From Patagioenas fasciata (lineage: Eukaryota; Chordata; Aves; Columbiformes; Columbidae), in contig NC_092522.1 in the NCBI RefSeq assembly GCF_037038585.1, positions 50,009,661 through 50,073,660 of the forward strand: 64,000 nt of DNA, read 5' to 3'. Every line of letters starts with the position of its first letter. Position 1 is the stretch's first letter. Under the pieces are notes generated by a model. That model was not told the origin of the DNA, made no database searches, and saw nothing but the letters and a program-made list of their open reading frames with translations. Below are positions 63,801 through 64,000 of the stretch, in pieces. The position numbers and the translations under genes were made by a program.

Positions 63801-63925
63801 ATATTGTTTTTTTGGCAACATAGCATGGAAAACGTACAAATTCCCAGCTTCTGAAAAGCGGGATTGAGAGCTAAACAAGGACTTAAAGGCACAGGAAGGT
63901 ACTTGGTGAGATTCTAAAAAAATAC

Positions 63926-64000
63926 CTAGATATATACTTTCCTCTGATTTCCAATTTCTCTTTGAGTTCACCAAACCTTCATCTTAAAGTTTAGGTTCCT
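63926..64000 (-). CDS. Weak candidate exon, cut by window edge
   Basis: On the minus strand a donor-like ATATCTAG then GTATTTTT is preceded by two open frames. One reads FGELKEKLEIRGKYIS and leaves phase 2; the other reads NSKRNWKSEESIYL and leaves phase 1. Neither phase joins the 62.8 kb segment directly. The acceptor may lie beyond the end of the window. Confidence 0.15.

Noticed and set aside
1-64000. CRISPR arrays, bacterial operons, rRNA or tRNA genes
   Set aside because: No regular spaced repeats, no operon-like packing of open frames, and no cloverleaf or rRNA signature noticed. CR1 repeats and intron-like structure indicate a vertebrate nuclear genome.

Overview
The window reads as vertebrate nuclear DNA, most likely from a bird. 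It holds four CR1 LINE pieces (3921-4590 minus, 15881-15948 plus, 42230-43090 plus, 51285-51895 minus). Their 3' ends carry the typical CR1 tail of repeated ATTCTATG/ATTCTGTG-like octamers. There are no SINE arrays, overall repeat density is low, microsatellites are short, and most of the sequence is AT-rich and unique. Turtles and crocodilians also carry CR1, so the avian call is an inference from low repeat load. There are no bacterial operons, CRISPR arrays, rRNA genes, or tRNA genes that I could recognise.

Layout: 1-31.9 kb is mainly unique non-coding DNA with homopolymer runs, a few GC-rich patches, one exon-like segment at 16.7 kb and some blocks whose texture resembles conserved non-coding elements. 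At about 32.0-33.0 kb (plus strand) there is a broken, frameshifted fossil of a multicopy, probably transposon-associated animal protein family, recognised from several motifs in the right order. From 33 to 51 kb the DNA is again non-coding. It has a CpG-richer promoter- or enhancer-like block at 35.4-36.1 kb, two CR1 copies flanking 43-51 kb, and homeobox-site-rich blocks at 43.9-44.4 and 45.1-45.8 kb.

From about 63.9 kb down to 52.9 kb the minus strand carries a chain of short exon-like segments with matching splice phases, ending in a stop codon at 52907-52909. The four downstream members (60.4, 59.1, 55.1 and 52.9 kb) are the best supported. They would encode the C-terminal part of a basic, Gln/Asn/Arg-rich protein that I do not recognise. 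Upstream members (60.6, 60.8, 61.0, 62.8 and 63.9 kb) are weaker. All exon calls rest on splice-site and open-frame reading only, without transcript or homology evidence.
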